DNA of 64,000 bases from an uncultured Tateyamaria sp. (lineage in GTDB: Bacteria > Pseudomonadota > Alphaproteobacteria > Rhodobacterales > Rhodobacteraceae), in contig CAJQRC010000012.1 in assembly GCA_905480645.1 (NCBI GenBank), positions 35,515-99,514 of the forward strand. Direction: 5' to 3'. A model generated the notes under the pieces. The model was not told the DNA's origin, ran no database searches, and saw only the letters and a list, made by a program, of their open reading frames with translations. A program made the position numbers and the translations under genes. This document shows positions 18,420 to 27,545 of the stretch, one piece after another (within the stretch, counting starts at the first letter, position 1; each line of letters opens with the position of its first letter).

Positions 18420-18807
18420 TTTTGCCTCCCTTAAGACTTTTTCTAGTTTTAAACTATGCTTGAGCCGGATGAAATAAAAGTGGAATATTGAATTTTGAGA
18501 AATTCTAGATAGCAAAACCTTAATAAAAACATACTTCTGGATCCATTCACACATGTTTGTATAGGTTTTAGTTCAAAATTATTGAACAAAATTCAATAAG
18601 TACATCAACACTTAAACATATACTTTATGTTACAATCTATATCTGCTGAATGAGTGGGCTTGAACCTTGTTCCTTTTAATGCTCTATATTTTTACTGTTC
18701 AAATTGTAAAATTTTGCAAATGAGTTTGATTATAGAACATTGATTTATAACTAATCTTGGTCCCGCTTGTGGATCTAACTGGTAAGATTTATAGTATTAA
18801 TAGGTTT
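18420..18807. other. AT-rich intergenic region upstream of livK
   Basis: About 390 bases between the livK start and the end of the small frame at 18808. It should hold the livK promoter; no gene, RNA or strong hairpin was recognised. Confidence 0.5.
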
Positions 18808-18989
18808 TTATGCTGACGAAGTCTCTGCTGAACCCGTCGCTAGTTTCCAGTCTTCAATGATTATACCTTTTGTCTTTAATCTACTTGCAAGATAGAAAAG
18901 TCTATAAGGGGCTGGTCCATTGGGCATTGTCTCAAACCGCTGCTTTGAATAATATGGTAGGATTGCTTGCGGATACATTTTTCAGACAT
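18808..18989 (-). pseudogene. Small gene with an apparent one-base frameshift in an A-run
   Basis: On the minus strand an ATG at 18989 has a good ribosome site (AGAAGG, 7 bases upstream) but its frame soon becomes poor. Eleven bases further an ATG at 18978 opens a frame of 56 residues (MYPQAILPYYSKQRFETMPN then GPAPYRLFYLASRLKTKG) that reads like a real protein but has no ribosome site of its own. Adding one A to the A5 run at 18978-18982 would join them as MSEKMYPQAIL. The gene follows the Na/Pi cotransporter by 44 bases in the same direction. Either a genuine frameshift, a sequencing error, or a start at 18978. I do not recognise the family. Confidence 0.5.
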
Positions 18990-19032
18990 TTAAACACCTT
19001 CTATTAGATGTTTCCTAAAGAAAAGTAATCTA

Positions 19033-20688
19033 CTAGCTCAAGCGACTTTTAAGCAAGTCACCTGATTTTAAAAGGATGGGGTGTCCAACCATGGAGAAAG
19101 CTGTGTTGACTTGCTTAAGAGCACGCAGAGTTTCTTGGTGGATGTTACTTGTATCTATGCTTTCCGAGAGGCCTTCTCGCAAGCGACCAATATGGCTACG
19201 TTGAAGCTTTTGTTCTACTTTGCGAACTTTTTCTTTAGCCTCCACTAACTCTCGGGCTTCAGCTGGATTTTGGTTCATCATCACATTCAAAGCGAGTTGA
19301 ACATTACTTTGGACACGATCTGTAAAATCCTTGATCTCTTCACGGCCTTGTGCAGAAAACTGTAGTTTTTGGTTGTCTAAGCGTCTGGCAAGATCCAACA
19401 TGATACGCGCAATCGCATCAGATGCTGTATCAAGACTGGAGGAAATTGAAGCAAGCTCCATCGAACGACGGCTTAATTCTTCGTCCAGACCTATTTGGCC
19501 AAGCCGTGCTAGATAAAGTTTCACATCCAAGTGCATCTGTTTGATTGAGCCATCTTGATCCTCAATCATTTGTGCTGCGGCACTATCCCACTGGTCATAA
19601 AGAGGTTCGACAGCGGTCAACATGCGTTCGACTTTTTGGCCCATACCCAACAGTTCGCGTGCTGCGCAGTCAATGGCACGTTGCGGCCGGTCTAATAGAT
19701 TTTTATCTAAAGCACTAACAGTATCTAAATCACCTATTTTATTAGGCTTTTCCTTCATAACATATGACAGAATAGTCATTATTACCCCAGCAAAAGGTAA
19801 GGCAGTTATGGCTAGAATTAAGTTGAAAATAAGATGTAAATTAATCGCCTGCCTTGCCGGCGTTGTGCCAAGGTTCATCAATAGTTCGGGAATCAATGTT
19901 ATAAGTAAAACAGCTAATGAAGCGCCACCGCCTCGCAGAAAAAGATTACCCACAATCATCCGTCTTGCAACAATAGGAGCAGAGTATGTCAGAATGTATG
20001 CAATAAAGCCCCCGCCTAAATTTGCGCCGAGTATCATCGCAGCAGCTGCAGAAATGGGCAAAACTGTTTGCCCTGTAAGAGTAACAAAGAGTAAAACGGC
20101 TGCAACGCTTGAATGAATTCCCCATGCAAACACAGCACCAATTACAAAAGCGGTCAAAAGATCCCGCCCCAAATAGGCCATAACGATTTGTGTGCCTGGA
20201 TTTGAGATCATGGGCTCAGTGGCAATGCGTATCATGTCAAGTGAAACAAATATTAACGCAAGGCCAATCATAATCCGTCCAATTTGCCGAGCACTGCTGC
20301 CTTCGCTACGCAAAAAGACTATGACCCCAAAAAGTAGTAAAAACGGAATGAGTATGGGCTGACGGACTATTAAAAGTTGTGTCACCACTGCGGATCCCAC
20401 ATCTGCGCCTAAAAGAATTACAAGTCCTGTTGTTGCCGTAAGTACTCCTTTTGACACAAAATTTGATAAAAGGACTGCCACTGCGGTGGAGCTTTGTAAC
20501 AATACAGCGGCACCCATTCCGGTTGTGGCGGCAATCAACCGATTTCTTGTGGAATGGCGAAGCCATTTTCGCATGGGGGTAGCAAAGCCTCTCTCAACCC
20601 CAGTTCGCACCAATCTTACAGCCCATATCAATAGTGCGGCAGCGCCTGCAATTTGTATAATGATCTGGAGAAAATGTGGATCGTCCAT
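19033..20688 (-). CDS. Na/Pi cotransporter family protein with PhoU-like domain (NptA type)
   Basis: Membrane protein of 551 residues. The first about 310 residues hold two related Na_Pi_cotrans blocks, each with the QSST-type motif (AAVLLQSSTAVAVLLSNFV near 60-80; GIHSSVAAVLLFVTLTG near 190-210). The remaining part is a soluble PhoU-like helical domain with long charged helices. Family members move phosphate with sodium or act in phosphate balance. AAGAAG precedes the ATG; a TTG one codon earlier is possible. The small frame at 18808-18989 follows in the same direction. Confidence 0.88.
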   Translation of the reverse strand: MDDPHFLQIIIQIAGAAALLIWAVRLVRTGVERGFATPMRKWLRHSTRNRLIAATTGMGAAVLLQSSTAVAVLLSNFVSKGVLTATTGLVILLGADVGSAVVTQLLIVRQPILIPFLLLFGVIVFLRSEGSSARQIGRIMIGLALIFVSLDMIRIATEPMISNPGTQIVMAYLGRDLLTAFVIGAVFAWGIHSSVAAVLLFVTLTGQTVLPISAAAAMILGANLGGGFIAYILTYSAPIVARRMIVGNLFLRGGGASLAVLLITLIPELLMNLGTTPARQAINLHLIFNLILAITALPFAGVIMTILSYVMKEKPNKIGDLDTVSALDKNLLDRPQRAIDCAARELLGMGQKVERMLTAVEPLYDQWDSAAAQMIEDQDGSIKQMHLDVKLYLARLGQIGLDEELSRRSMELASISSSLDTASDAIARIMLDLARRLDNQKLQFSAQGREEIKDFTDRVQSNVQLALNVMMNQNPAEARELVEAKEKVRKVEQKLQRSHIGRLREGLSESIDTSNIHQETLRALKQVNTAFSMVGHPILLKSGDLLKSRLS

Positions 20689-20716
20689 CAAGTAAAGCTT
20701 CTTTGTTTTGGTTGTG

Positions 20717-21182
20717 TCAAAATAGAAAAGGCCCCAATCCTTGGGAGGTGCTCACCCGAAGTGATTGAAACCCATTTTGCCACCGGTGTAACAGACAGCC
20801 ATCTTCCCTTATCATATAACCAGCAGTCGCGTCCATGCTTCGGTCGAAAGCAAAGCTACTACATGTTGATGGTCCAGAAATTACAATATGACCTGCAAAA
20901 TCTACAGTCATTGAATTGAGAATGCCCACAAACTATTCTAAGCGGCCCGGATGCTTGAGCCAGAACATCCTCGAAAGCTTTATGGTTAGTAAGTCTTATG
21001 TGATCTAAAAAACTTATACCGCTCGTAAACGGTGGGTGATGTAGGGCCACAATAGTTGGTGTAGTGCCAGAATTAGTTAGTGAATGCTTTAGATACTGCA
21101 AAATTTCTTGCGATAGGGTTCCATTGGGAAAGTTTTTTATGCGACGAACTGAAATGGATGTTACTTGGCTCGCCAAATCCAA
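20717..21182 (-). pseudogene. Decayed CpdA-like metallophosphoesterase
   Basis: Two overlapping frames together give the C-terminal half of a CpdA/GpdQ-type phosphodiesterase: PTIVALHHPPFTSG, FLDHIRLTNHKAFEDVLA and RIVCGHS in the first, MTVDFAGHIVISGPSTC and SFAFDRSMDATAGYMIRE in the second. The frames switch within the metal-binding GHxH motif: dropping one of the two A residues at 20916-20917 (minus strand CAATTC to CATTC) restores GHSH and joins the frames. The N-terminal half, with the GDxHD and GNHD motifs, is missing, and a stop lies just upstream of 21182. It is therefore both truncated and frameshifted. Confidence 0.82.
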
Positions 21183-21330
21183 TAATTTTTAAAATGATCA
21201 AATACCATGGAGTTTTGTGTAGCTTAAGAAGCTAAAACAAAAGTTTTCTGATGTTGGGCACTGAGACTACACCGATTAGTGTTTTGCGACAGTAGCCCTT
21301 ATTATTTAAACATTTAAAATATCAATTATT

Positions 21331-21615
21331 TTACTTGAAAACAAAATAAATAATCGCAAGCAGCACAATTGCTCCAATTATTAACATTTTAGCAGAAGGT
21401 TGTGATGCATCAGTTTTTTCCATTGGAGTTTGATTTCCCTTGGTAGCTTGCACGTTTATCGACTGTTTCTCTGGCTCTGGCTGTGCTACATCTGGTGTAT
21501 TATTCTTTTCAAGAAGTAATAATAATTCATCTTTTTTCATAGACATTTGAGCACTGATGCCTTTTTCAGTCAGCAGTTCTATTAACTGGGCTTTTGTTTT
21601 ATTTTTATTCGACAT
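21331..21615 (-). CDS. Small SAP-like protein with C-terminal membrane anchor
   Basis: A 94-residue protein starting at ATG 21615, behind GGAG. Residues 1-38 resemble a SAP/Rho-N type helix-extended-loop-helix (TKAQLIELLTEKGIS and MKKDELLLLLEK), a fold that often contacts nucleic acid. A Pro/Gln/Thr-rich linker follows, then one C-terminal membrane helix (MLIIGAIVLLAIIYFVFK). This order would tether the SAP-like head to the cytoplasmic face of the inner membrane. The open frame extends 32 codons upstream but that part lacks a ribosome site. Function unknown. Confidence 0.7.
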   Translation of the reverse strand: MSNKNKTKAQLIELLTEKGISAQMSMKKDELLLLLEKNNTPDVAQPEPEKQSINVQATKGNQTPMEKTDASQPSAKMLIIGAIVLLAIIYFVFK

Positions 21616-21796
21616 TGATAAACTCCATAAGATAGATTTTGTTATCATAATTTGGTTTAAGCTGCCATCAGGAAATCTGAAAGCCAATTTCTTAACGCGG
21701 CGAGCAATCATTGGTAAGTGACAGGCAAAAGATCCTGCAAGGCGTAAAGTTAATATTTACCGGTGAGCAATTTAGGTTTTTGGGAACTGTTGTAAT

Positions 21797-22219
21797 TTAA
21801 TTTGCCACTGTGTTGTGAGTCCCAATCGCACCTGAGAATACCACAAAAATACGAGCTAGTCCTTTGCCAGTGTTCTGGCCATTGTGTTCAGAGCCCAGTG
21901 CCTCAACAAAAGTATCGCCTTTCGTGTATATCCGTGTACCTGCTGCTCCATAGTCCACTGTAAGTTCTCCTTGCAAAATGTGTGCTGTAAGAGGAGCCTC
22001 ATGCTTGTGCCATCCAGTGGTTTGCCCGCTTTCCATTGTTACTATTAATGCCGTTATTTGAGCTGCGCCTTCAGGATAAACAATCTTTTGACCAATTACA
22101 GTTGTTGGAGATTGTAAGAGGACATCAACTGGGGGATAGTTGGATTCCGAAAGAGCAGGGCATGATATAAAAGTAAATAATGAAAGTGCTAACCACTTTA
22201 TCATATTATATTTTCTCAT
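21797..22219 (-). CDS. Exported cupin-domain protein
   Basis: A 140-residue protein with a signal peptide (MIKWLALSLFTFISCPALS) and a single cupin barrel. Cupin motif 1 is visible as GQTTGWHKHEAPLTAHILQGEL with two His that would bind metal; motif 2 is weak (GSEHNGQNTGKGLARIFVVF). AGGA precedes ATG 22219. Exported small cupins of this kind are widespread and mostly uncharacterised; binding or oxidation of a small molecule in the periplasm is possible. Confidence 0.78.
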   Translation of the reverse strand: MRKYNMIKWLALSLFTFISCPALSESNYPPVDVLLQSPTTVIGQKIVYPEGAAQITALIVTMESGQTTGWHKHEAPLTAHILQGELTVDYGAAGTRIYTKGDTFVEALGSEHNGQNTGKGLARIFVVFSGAIGTHNTVAN

Positions 22220-22486
22220 ATTCAAATCCTAATTACTATTAAGGAATTTTATAATATAATCAAAAAGATTAGCAATCAAATTTGGGAAGTGATTGTCTCT
22301 GATGCTTGGATTTGCGAATTAAGGTTTGTTTAAATGGAACTAAGGAAAGCTGCCTTCGTGAAAAATCAAAAAACTTGACAGTAAATCGTATTTTGGCCAC
22401 TGCTTACAACGAATATGCACGTCAAACATATTGCAGCGCTGCAATCGGCGTTATGAAGCAAATCGTACTAAGGGATTGAAACATAA

Positions 22487-22738
22487 ATGATATTTACCCA
22501 CATTGCCGCCTTGTTATCTTACTTAGCTCTGATTTGTGGAGCTTTGCTATGTGCCAATGGATTTTTTGGATCTTCAGATCCATTGGCACACTTCGTTACT
22601 AACCCGGCAATATCTGCGCTTTCGACAGCGGTTGACGGACGTTCAATTGGTGTGGGATCTTTGGTTTCTGGTATAGTCTTAATAGTTGTTGGGGCCTTTA
22701 TTGGAACACTAGCTCAGATTTCATACAACACGCGATGA
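22487..22738 (+). CDS. Small two-helix membrane protein of unknown function
   Basis: An 83-residue protein with two hydrophobic segments, about residues 5-26 (IAALLSYLALICGALLCANG) and 55-76 (GVGSLVSGIVLIVVGAFIGT), separated by a short polar loop. AGGGA lies about 11 bases before the ATG. No family recognised. It is isolated between opposite-strand genes; composition fits a real small membrane protein better than a chance frame. Confidence 0.55.
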   Translation: MIFTHIAALLSYLALICGALLCANGFFGSSDPLAHFVTNPAISALSTAVDGRSIGVGSLVSGIVLIVVGAFIGTLAQISYNTR

Positions 22739-23002
22739 GCATTTGAATTCTTTAACTGTATTTTAACAATTGCAGATTTGGTTTGAAAAGAACGGATTTG
22801 ATTGAAATTAGTTGCAATAATCTAATTTGACCAAGAGTTCCTGGAAAAATAAGATATTCTGAGCGCAGACACTTGCTGAATGGTTAGTCTGTCTTCAATG
22901 AAGATATTTGACACCCTTAAGGTTCGCAATAATTTCAAAGTATTGAGTTTGAAAAGAAATGTATCGCACCAATTTTTTCAGAACTGCGAGAAGCTCTTAA
23001 GC

Positions 23003-23611
23003 CTAAAAGCCAGAACCTGACATTATCTCACTGTTTGGTTCCCAAACACGCTGAGATGGAATAAATAGAGTTACAGAGTCTCCCACTGATAGCGGACCGG
23101 GACGTTCGACCCACGCTGTTAAACCACGTCTTCCATTTGCAGCGTTTTTGAAACCCTTACCTCTACCAGGGTGCTCAGCCTCTATTTCTTTTGCGGGCCA
23201 ATTACAGGGCGCGTTTTCCAGATCAACGGTCAATGTTGTACCTGCAGATGTTTGCAGCCTTGAGCCAGGTGGAATATGTGTAAAGTCTGGAATTCCAGCA
23301 ATAACAATGGATGCTCCCAACCAACTGGGATTAAGCTTCTCCAATTTAAGAAGGGCAGCTATTTCTTCGTTTTCTTCAGCTGACAAAACTGAAAGCTGAC
23401 GCGTATTTCGGATTTCGGTACCCTTAGGGTGTAGCATAGTCACCCTCACGCAAGATTTTCGTGTATTTCCGGAATGTGCTTCGCCTGTTATACCTTCAAA
23501 GGTAGCAAGTGCGTTCGGTAAAGATTTTGATCTAATGTTGACCTCTGGTGCATTCACCTGACCTAGCCATTTGATGGTCCCTTTGCAATTGGTTCGGACA
23601 AGACACGGCAT
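23003..23611 (-). CDS. MOSC domain protein
   Basis: A 202-residue protein made almost entirely of a MOSC domain, the fold of the molybdenum cofactor sulfurase C-terminus and YiiM-like proteins. Visible segments are RQLSVLSAEENEEIA, LGASIVIAGIPDFTHIPPGS and the conserved cysteine in DLENAPCNWPAKEIE. AAGGAA precedes the start. MOSC proteins transfer or carry sulfur in connection with molybdenum enzymes or N-hydroxylated compounds. No molybdenum-cofactor gene is nearby, so the partner is unknown. Confidence 0.83.
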   Translation of the reverse strand: MPCLVRTNCKGTIKWLGQVNAPEVNIRSKSLPNALATFEGITGEAHSGNTRKSCVRVTMLHPKGTEIRNTRQLSVLSAEENEEIAALLKLEKLNPSWLGASIVIAGIPDFTHIPPGSRLQTSAGTTLTVDLENAPCNWPAKEIEAEHPGRGKGFKNAANGRRGLTAWVERPGPLSVGDSVTLFIPSQRVWEPNSEIMSGSGF

Positions 23612-23840
23612 TTAAATTCCTTGTGAAATTTGTATTATAGACTGTTACAAATTAAATCTTGTTTAATTTTAATATTAAACTCTCTTAAATTACAGCCTAA
23701 TAACATCAAGACCGATTAGATAGATTGTTTACAAATATCCTTAGAATATTTGTTGTATTTACTCTAGAAATTTCTAAACCATTAAATGGTCCATAATTTG
23801 TGCTAGCAGACTTGGACTTTAAACAAGTGAAAGATACTGA

Positions 23841-26459
23841 ATGGCGAAAATTGATCTGATAACCTCTAGTTCTGAGAGTATTGCTCGAGATATGAGCGGC
23901 TTCGCAGTTCGTGTTTTTACCCACCCTGCTATTAAAATTATTATTTCAGTATCAATTATAGTTCTCACTATGTACGTTTTGCATGATTTATCAGTAAAGG
24001 TAAGCTGGTCAGATGTAAAAAAAGACATATCGAATAGCAGCTGGCTCTCTATTGGCTTTGCTATTTTGGCAACTGTAATCAGTTTTGCTGCCTTATCATT
24101 TTACGATGTTTTTGCTGTAAGAACGGTAGCAAAAGATCAAGTTCCCAATAAGGTTGCGGCGTTTGCAGGAAGTGCGGGAACGGCAGTATCTAATTTGATA
24201 GGATTTTCATACCTCACGGGTACTGCTGTGCGGTACCGCATTTATGCGTCTCTTGGCGTGGATTTGTCTCGGGTTGCTAATATCATCGCCATTGCCTGGA
24301 TTGGTTTTTGGCTAGGTCTTATGCTTATTCTAGGACTGTTGATGCTCGCACATCCTAACGGGTTGTCAGATATATTGCCATTAAATGAACAGACTGAAAT
24401 AGTTATTGGTAGTTTAATAATTTTGGCGATGTCAGGTTTATTCATTTGGCTTGCGTGTGCTCCGCGCAGTATGACTATGGGCGGTTTTAGGGTCGCACTG
24501 CCGGGCTTGAAACTTACACTGGCGTTAACAGGGGTTGCGGTAATTGATTTGTCCGGAGCAGCGATGACGCTGTATTTCCTGACCCCCTCAGATTTATCGC
24601 AAAACCTTTTATTTTTCTTTGTCATTTATATGGCTGCGATTGCACTTGGGATTTTAAGTCATTCTCCTGGTGGTTTGGGTGTGTTCGAAGCAACCGTAAT
24701 CGCCGGATTAGGAGCTGCTGGCCGGTCTGACATGCTAGCGGCGCTGTTGCTGTACCGTATGATTTATTTTGTACTGCCTTTTTTTGTCTCTGTAACCGCT
24801 CTTACTTTAGGTTTTGTGCTAAACCGTCGTCGCACAGTTTTGGAGCTTTCCGGTGCTACCTACCTATTAATACGCCCGCTCGTACCAATGGCTGTGGCTG
24901 GTATTACTTTACTAGCAGGAATAATTCTTATTATTTCAGGTACTTTGCCATCCAGCAGTTCTCGCCTTGGATTGTTACGAGATATTGTACCTATGCCTAT
25001 CATCGAGATCTCGCATTTACTTGGTAGTATTGTTGGCATTCTACTGATTGTTATTGCTAGGGGGTTATATCGTAAACTGTCTCGTGCTTGGGTTGCTGCG
25101 ATGTTTCTCATGGTGTTGGGGTTGGCTGCATCTTTGCTAAAAGGACTGGATTGGGAAGAGGCGGTAGGTATGGGGCTGGCGATTACGCTGCTTATTATAT
25201 TTCGTTCGGCCTTCTATCGCACTGATAGTGTATCTGTGTTCCGGCTTGACACTAAGTGGCTTTTTACTTGTGCTGCACTTTTGGCCGCAATTTTTTGGGT
25301 TGGTTTATTTGCCTACAGTAATGTGGAATACCAAGATACACTTTGGTGGCAATTTGCCTTTGATGCTGATGTGTCCCGTTCATTACGAGCCAGCTTCGTC
25401 ATATCTGTAATATTTTTGGGAATAGGGTTGCATTCTATTCTTAATAAACGCGGTGCAATAAAGCAAAATCAGGTTATTTCGAATACTGTTCGTGATATCA
25501 TTGCACAAAGTCCTAGCACTGAAGCGCAACTTGATTTGCTCGGAGATAAATCATTTTTGGTATCTGAGGATAATATAGCTTACTTAGCGTATTGCGATAC
25601 TGGCGGATCGCTTATTACCCGTGGAGAGCCTATCGGCGATGAAACGTCTGGCAAGAATTTGATGTGGCAACTGCGTGAGCTGGCGGATAGATCCGGTAAG
25701 CGTTGTGCTTTTTATGCAGTATCGTCAAAATATATGGAGACCTATCTCGATTTAGGTTTATCTATATTAAAAATAGGGGAAACTGCTCGGGTAAGTCTGA
25801 AAGGGTTTACACTGGATGGACCGAAGAAAAAAAGCTTTCGCTATGCGCACAACAAGGCCGCACGGGACGGTTATGAATTTAGTGTTGTAAAAAAAGCTGA
25901 TGTTCCTAAAATTCTGCCAGAGCTGCGTGGTATCTCTGATGCTTGGATGAAGTCCAAGCAGGGAGAGGAAAAAGCTTTTTCCTTAGGCTATTTTGACGAA
26001 ACCTATCTTGTTAATTTTGATCACGCAGTACTACGTCATTCAGATACTGGGGGCATTGTGGCATTTGCTAATTTGTTTCAAGGCGCAAATCAACATGAGT
26101 TATCTCTTGATCTAATGAGATATGACCCGACGGGACCTAAAATCGCTATGGATGCGTTATTTGGAGCGATGATGTTGTGGGGTGCTGAGCAGGGGTTTCA
26201 ATGGTTTTCTTTGGGTGCCGCTCCTTTTTCAGGCATTGAAAATCGTGAACTTTCATCACTTTGGAACCGTATTGGTGGTTTTATTTATAATCATGGGGAG
26301 AATGTCTATCATTTTGAAGGGCTTCGATCTTTCAAACAGAAATTTGACCCGACATGGACACCTAATTATTTGGCTAGTCCAGGTGGTCTGGCGGCTCCAA
26401 AAATACTTTATGAGGTGAACTCACTAGTTTCTGGTGGGGTCAGAGGACTGCTTAGATAG
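23841..26459 (+). CDS. mprF: Bifunctional phosphatidylglycerol lysyltransferase/flippase, MprF type
   Basis: An 872-residue protein of the MprF family. The N-terminal about 540 residues are membrane-embedded (flippase and membrane part), and the C-terminal part from about 560 is the DUF2156 acyltransferase domain that moves an aminoacyl group from tRNA to phosphatidylglycerol (FLVSEDNIAYLAYCDTGGSL, RYAHNKAARDGYEF, WFSLGAAPFSGI, KFDPTWTPNYLA). Adding lysine or alanine lowers membrane negative charge and protects against cationic peptides and acid. The length matches the full two-function form. It is monocistronic with a strong terminator behind it; the ribosome site is weak (GAAAGA). Confidence 0.9.
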   Translation: MAKIDLITSSSESIARDMSGFAVRVFTHPAIKIIISVSIIVLTMYVLHDLSVKVSWSDVKKDISNSSWLSIGFAILATVISFAALSFYDVFAVRTVAKDQVPNKVAAFAGSAGTAVSNLIGFSYLTGTAVRYRIYASLGVDLSRVANIIAIAWIGFWLGLMLILGLLMLAHPNGLSDILPLNEQTEIVIGSLIILAMSGLFIWLACAPRSMTMGGFRVALPGLKLTLALTGVAVIDLSGAAMTLYFLTPSDLSQNLLFFFVIYMAAIALGILSHSPGGLGVFEATVIAGLGAAGRSDMLAALLLYRMIYFVLPFFVSVTALTLGFVLNRRRTVLELSGATYLLIRPLVPMAVAGITLLAGIILIISGTLPSSSSRLGLLRDIVPMPIIEISHLLGSIVGILLIVIARGLYRKLSRAWVAAMFLMVLGLAASLLKGLDWEEAVGMGLAITLLIIFRSAFYRTDSVSVFRLDTKWLFTCAALLAAIFWVGLFAYSNVEYQDTLWWQFAFDADVSRSLRASFVISVIFLGIGLHSILNKRGAIKQNQVISNTVRDIIAQSPSTEAQLDLLGDKSFLVSEDNIAYLAYCDTGGSLITRGEPIGDETSGKNLMWQLRELADRSGKRCAFYAVSSKYMETYLDLGLSILKIGETARVSLKGFTLDGPKKKSFRYAHNKAARDGYEFSVVKKADVPKILPELRGISDAWMKSKQGEEKAFSLGYFDETYLVNFDHAVLRHSDTGGIVAFANLFQGANQHELSLDLMRYDPTGPKIAMDALFGAMMLWGAEQGFQWFSLGAAPFSGIENRELSSLWNRIGGFIYNHGENVYHFEGLRSFKQKFDPTWTPNYLASPGGLAAPKILYEVNSLVSGGVRGLLR

Positions 26460-26498
26460 TGTTTTGCTATGTCAAACAGCCCATAATAGTAGCAAGAA

Positions 26499-26529
26499 AA
26501 CGACAAGGCATCAAAGATGCCTTGTCGTT
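26499..26529. terminator. Bidirectional terminator hairpin between convergent genes
   Basis: Perfect 14-base-pair stem with a 3-base loop (26499-26512 with 26516-26529), 40 bases after mprF and about 90 bases after the end of the opposite-strand GYD gene. T-rich sequence follows on the minus strand immediately and on the plus strand after a few bases. Confidence 0.85.
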
Positions 26530-26620
26530 CTAAGTTGTTATTTTTCTAATAGCACTATCGCTTGTTTGACTGTTGAAAAGTTTTATAAGTTGACTAGCGT
26601 AGTATTCGCGGTGGATGTGT

Positions 26621-26944
26621 TCACTCACTTCCAGGCATAGTGTAGCCACCAGCCTTTTTCGCCGTTTCTAAAGCTTTATTGATATCCATTGCCGGGAGAA
26701 TGAGCATTTCTTCCCAACCGCCAGAAAGCATCATTGTTGCGCGTAATCCAGAGGCTGTTTCGTAAGAGTCCACTTCCAATTCTGCAATTACATCATATGG
26801 TCCTTGCAAGTATGACATGCTGGTTAATCTACCTCCGACGTTTTCCAGCATTGCTTCTACAGCACCTTTGCGCGCTTCAAAGCTGCTTTGCATCATTCCT
26901 TGGAGGCCTATATCGCTGTAAGCACCTAAAAAATATATCTTCAT
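26621..26944 (-). CDS. GYD domain protein
   Basis: A 107-residue protein of the GYD family, a small dimeric alpha/beta barrel. MKIYFLGAYSDIGLQGMM begins the domain, and GGRLTSMSYLQGPYDVIAELEV contains the GPYD variant of the name-giving GYD. The start at 26944 follows AAGGGA. It is the last of three small alpha/beta genes in a row on the minus strand, opposite an HxlR regulator. Enzymatic activity has not been established for the family. Confidence 0.8.
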   Translation of the reverse strand: MKIYFLGAYSDIGLQGMMQSSFEARKGAVEAMLENVGGRLTSMSYLQGPYDVIAELEVDSYETASGLRATMMLSGGWEEMLILPAMDINKALETAKKAGGYTMPGSE

Positions 26945-26963
26945 TTTGCAATTCCCTTTAGTT

Positions 26964-27221
26964 TTAGTCACGTTTCATGACGGGTGTAACTTCATAATGA
27001 CCCATCTCCAGAATGGGATCAAAAGCAGAATCTATAGCTTCGAAACTGTCAGCTTCACAAACAATAAAGAGCTTGTGCTCTAATCTGTTTGAATACTGCG
27101 CATGAACTGTGACCCCATGAGCACCAAGATTGGCTAGCGTATTTTTGAAGATAGGTGCTTTCTCCGGATGGTGTGTTTGGCATGTGGAATAATCGTGCGT
27201 TGATTGGATTATAAATAACAT
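26964..27221 (-). CDS. Small dimeric alpha/beta-barrel-like protein (DUF3303-like)
   Basis: An 85-residue protein beginning MLFIIQSTHDYSTCQTHHPE, with a ferredoxin-like beta-alpha-beta pattern and an ending EMGHYEVTPVMKRD that recalls DUF3303 and similar dimeric barrels. AAAGGG lies about 9 bases before the ATG. It lies between two other proteins of similar size and fold class, with 20-40 base gaps, so the three are probably cotranscribed and may form mixed complexes or act on related substrates. Family assignment is tentative. Confidence 0.65.
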   Translation of the reverse strand: MLFIIQSTHDYSTCQTHHPEKAPIFKNTLANLGAHGVTVHAQYSNRLEHKLFIVCEADSFEAIDSAFDPILEMGHYEVTPVMKRD

Positions 27222-27254
27222 GGCAGAGCCCTTTTGATTTTTTTAGCTGTGATA

Positions 27255-27545
27255 TTATCCTTGGTGTGAACTGTGCAGTAGATCGCCGCTTAGTGGGATA
27301 GTGTGTTTATTGACTGTATCAAATTCTTGCAGCAAATGGCGTTGACTATCCAACCACTTGACGCCTTCTGCCGCGTCTTTCTCTAGTATTGCGGCATCCC
27401 TGACAACTATACCATAGAGCTCATCTCCGGACTGCATTATGTGAAAAATCTCATGTTTGCTTGCGCTGAATGTTTTTAGATTTTTTGCGAACTCTTCAAT
27501 TTTTCCAGACTTTGGTTTGAAACGTATAATTGATAATTTTTGCAT
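27255..27545 (-). CDS. Small alpha/beta protein, first of a three-gene set
   Basis: A 96-residue protein starting at ATG 27545 (GGGAAA upstream), MQKLSIIRFKPKSGKIEEFA. The beta-alpha start followed by IFHIMQSGDELYGIVVRD suggests an antibiotic-biosynthesis-monooxygenase-like or other dimeric alpha/beta barrel. I cannot name the family. It is the first gene of the minus-strand set that faces the HxlR regulator, and the shared intergenic region contains an inverted repeat. Confidence 0.62.
   Translation of the reverse strand: MQKLSIIRFKPKSGKIEEFAKNLKTFSASKHEIFHIMQSGDELYGIVVRDAAILEKDAAEGVKWLDSQRHLLQEFDTVNKHTIPLSGDLLHSSHQG

Noticed and set aside
17905..18477. Long plus-strand open frame (190 codons) opposite livK
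   Set aside because: It lies antisense to a clear LivK gene, has no domain and no ribosome site.
26434..26640. Plus-strand frame after mprF
   Set aside because: It runs through the 14-base-pair terminator hairpin and overlaps the mprF end.
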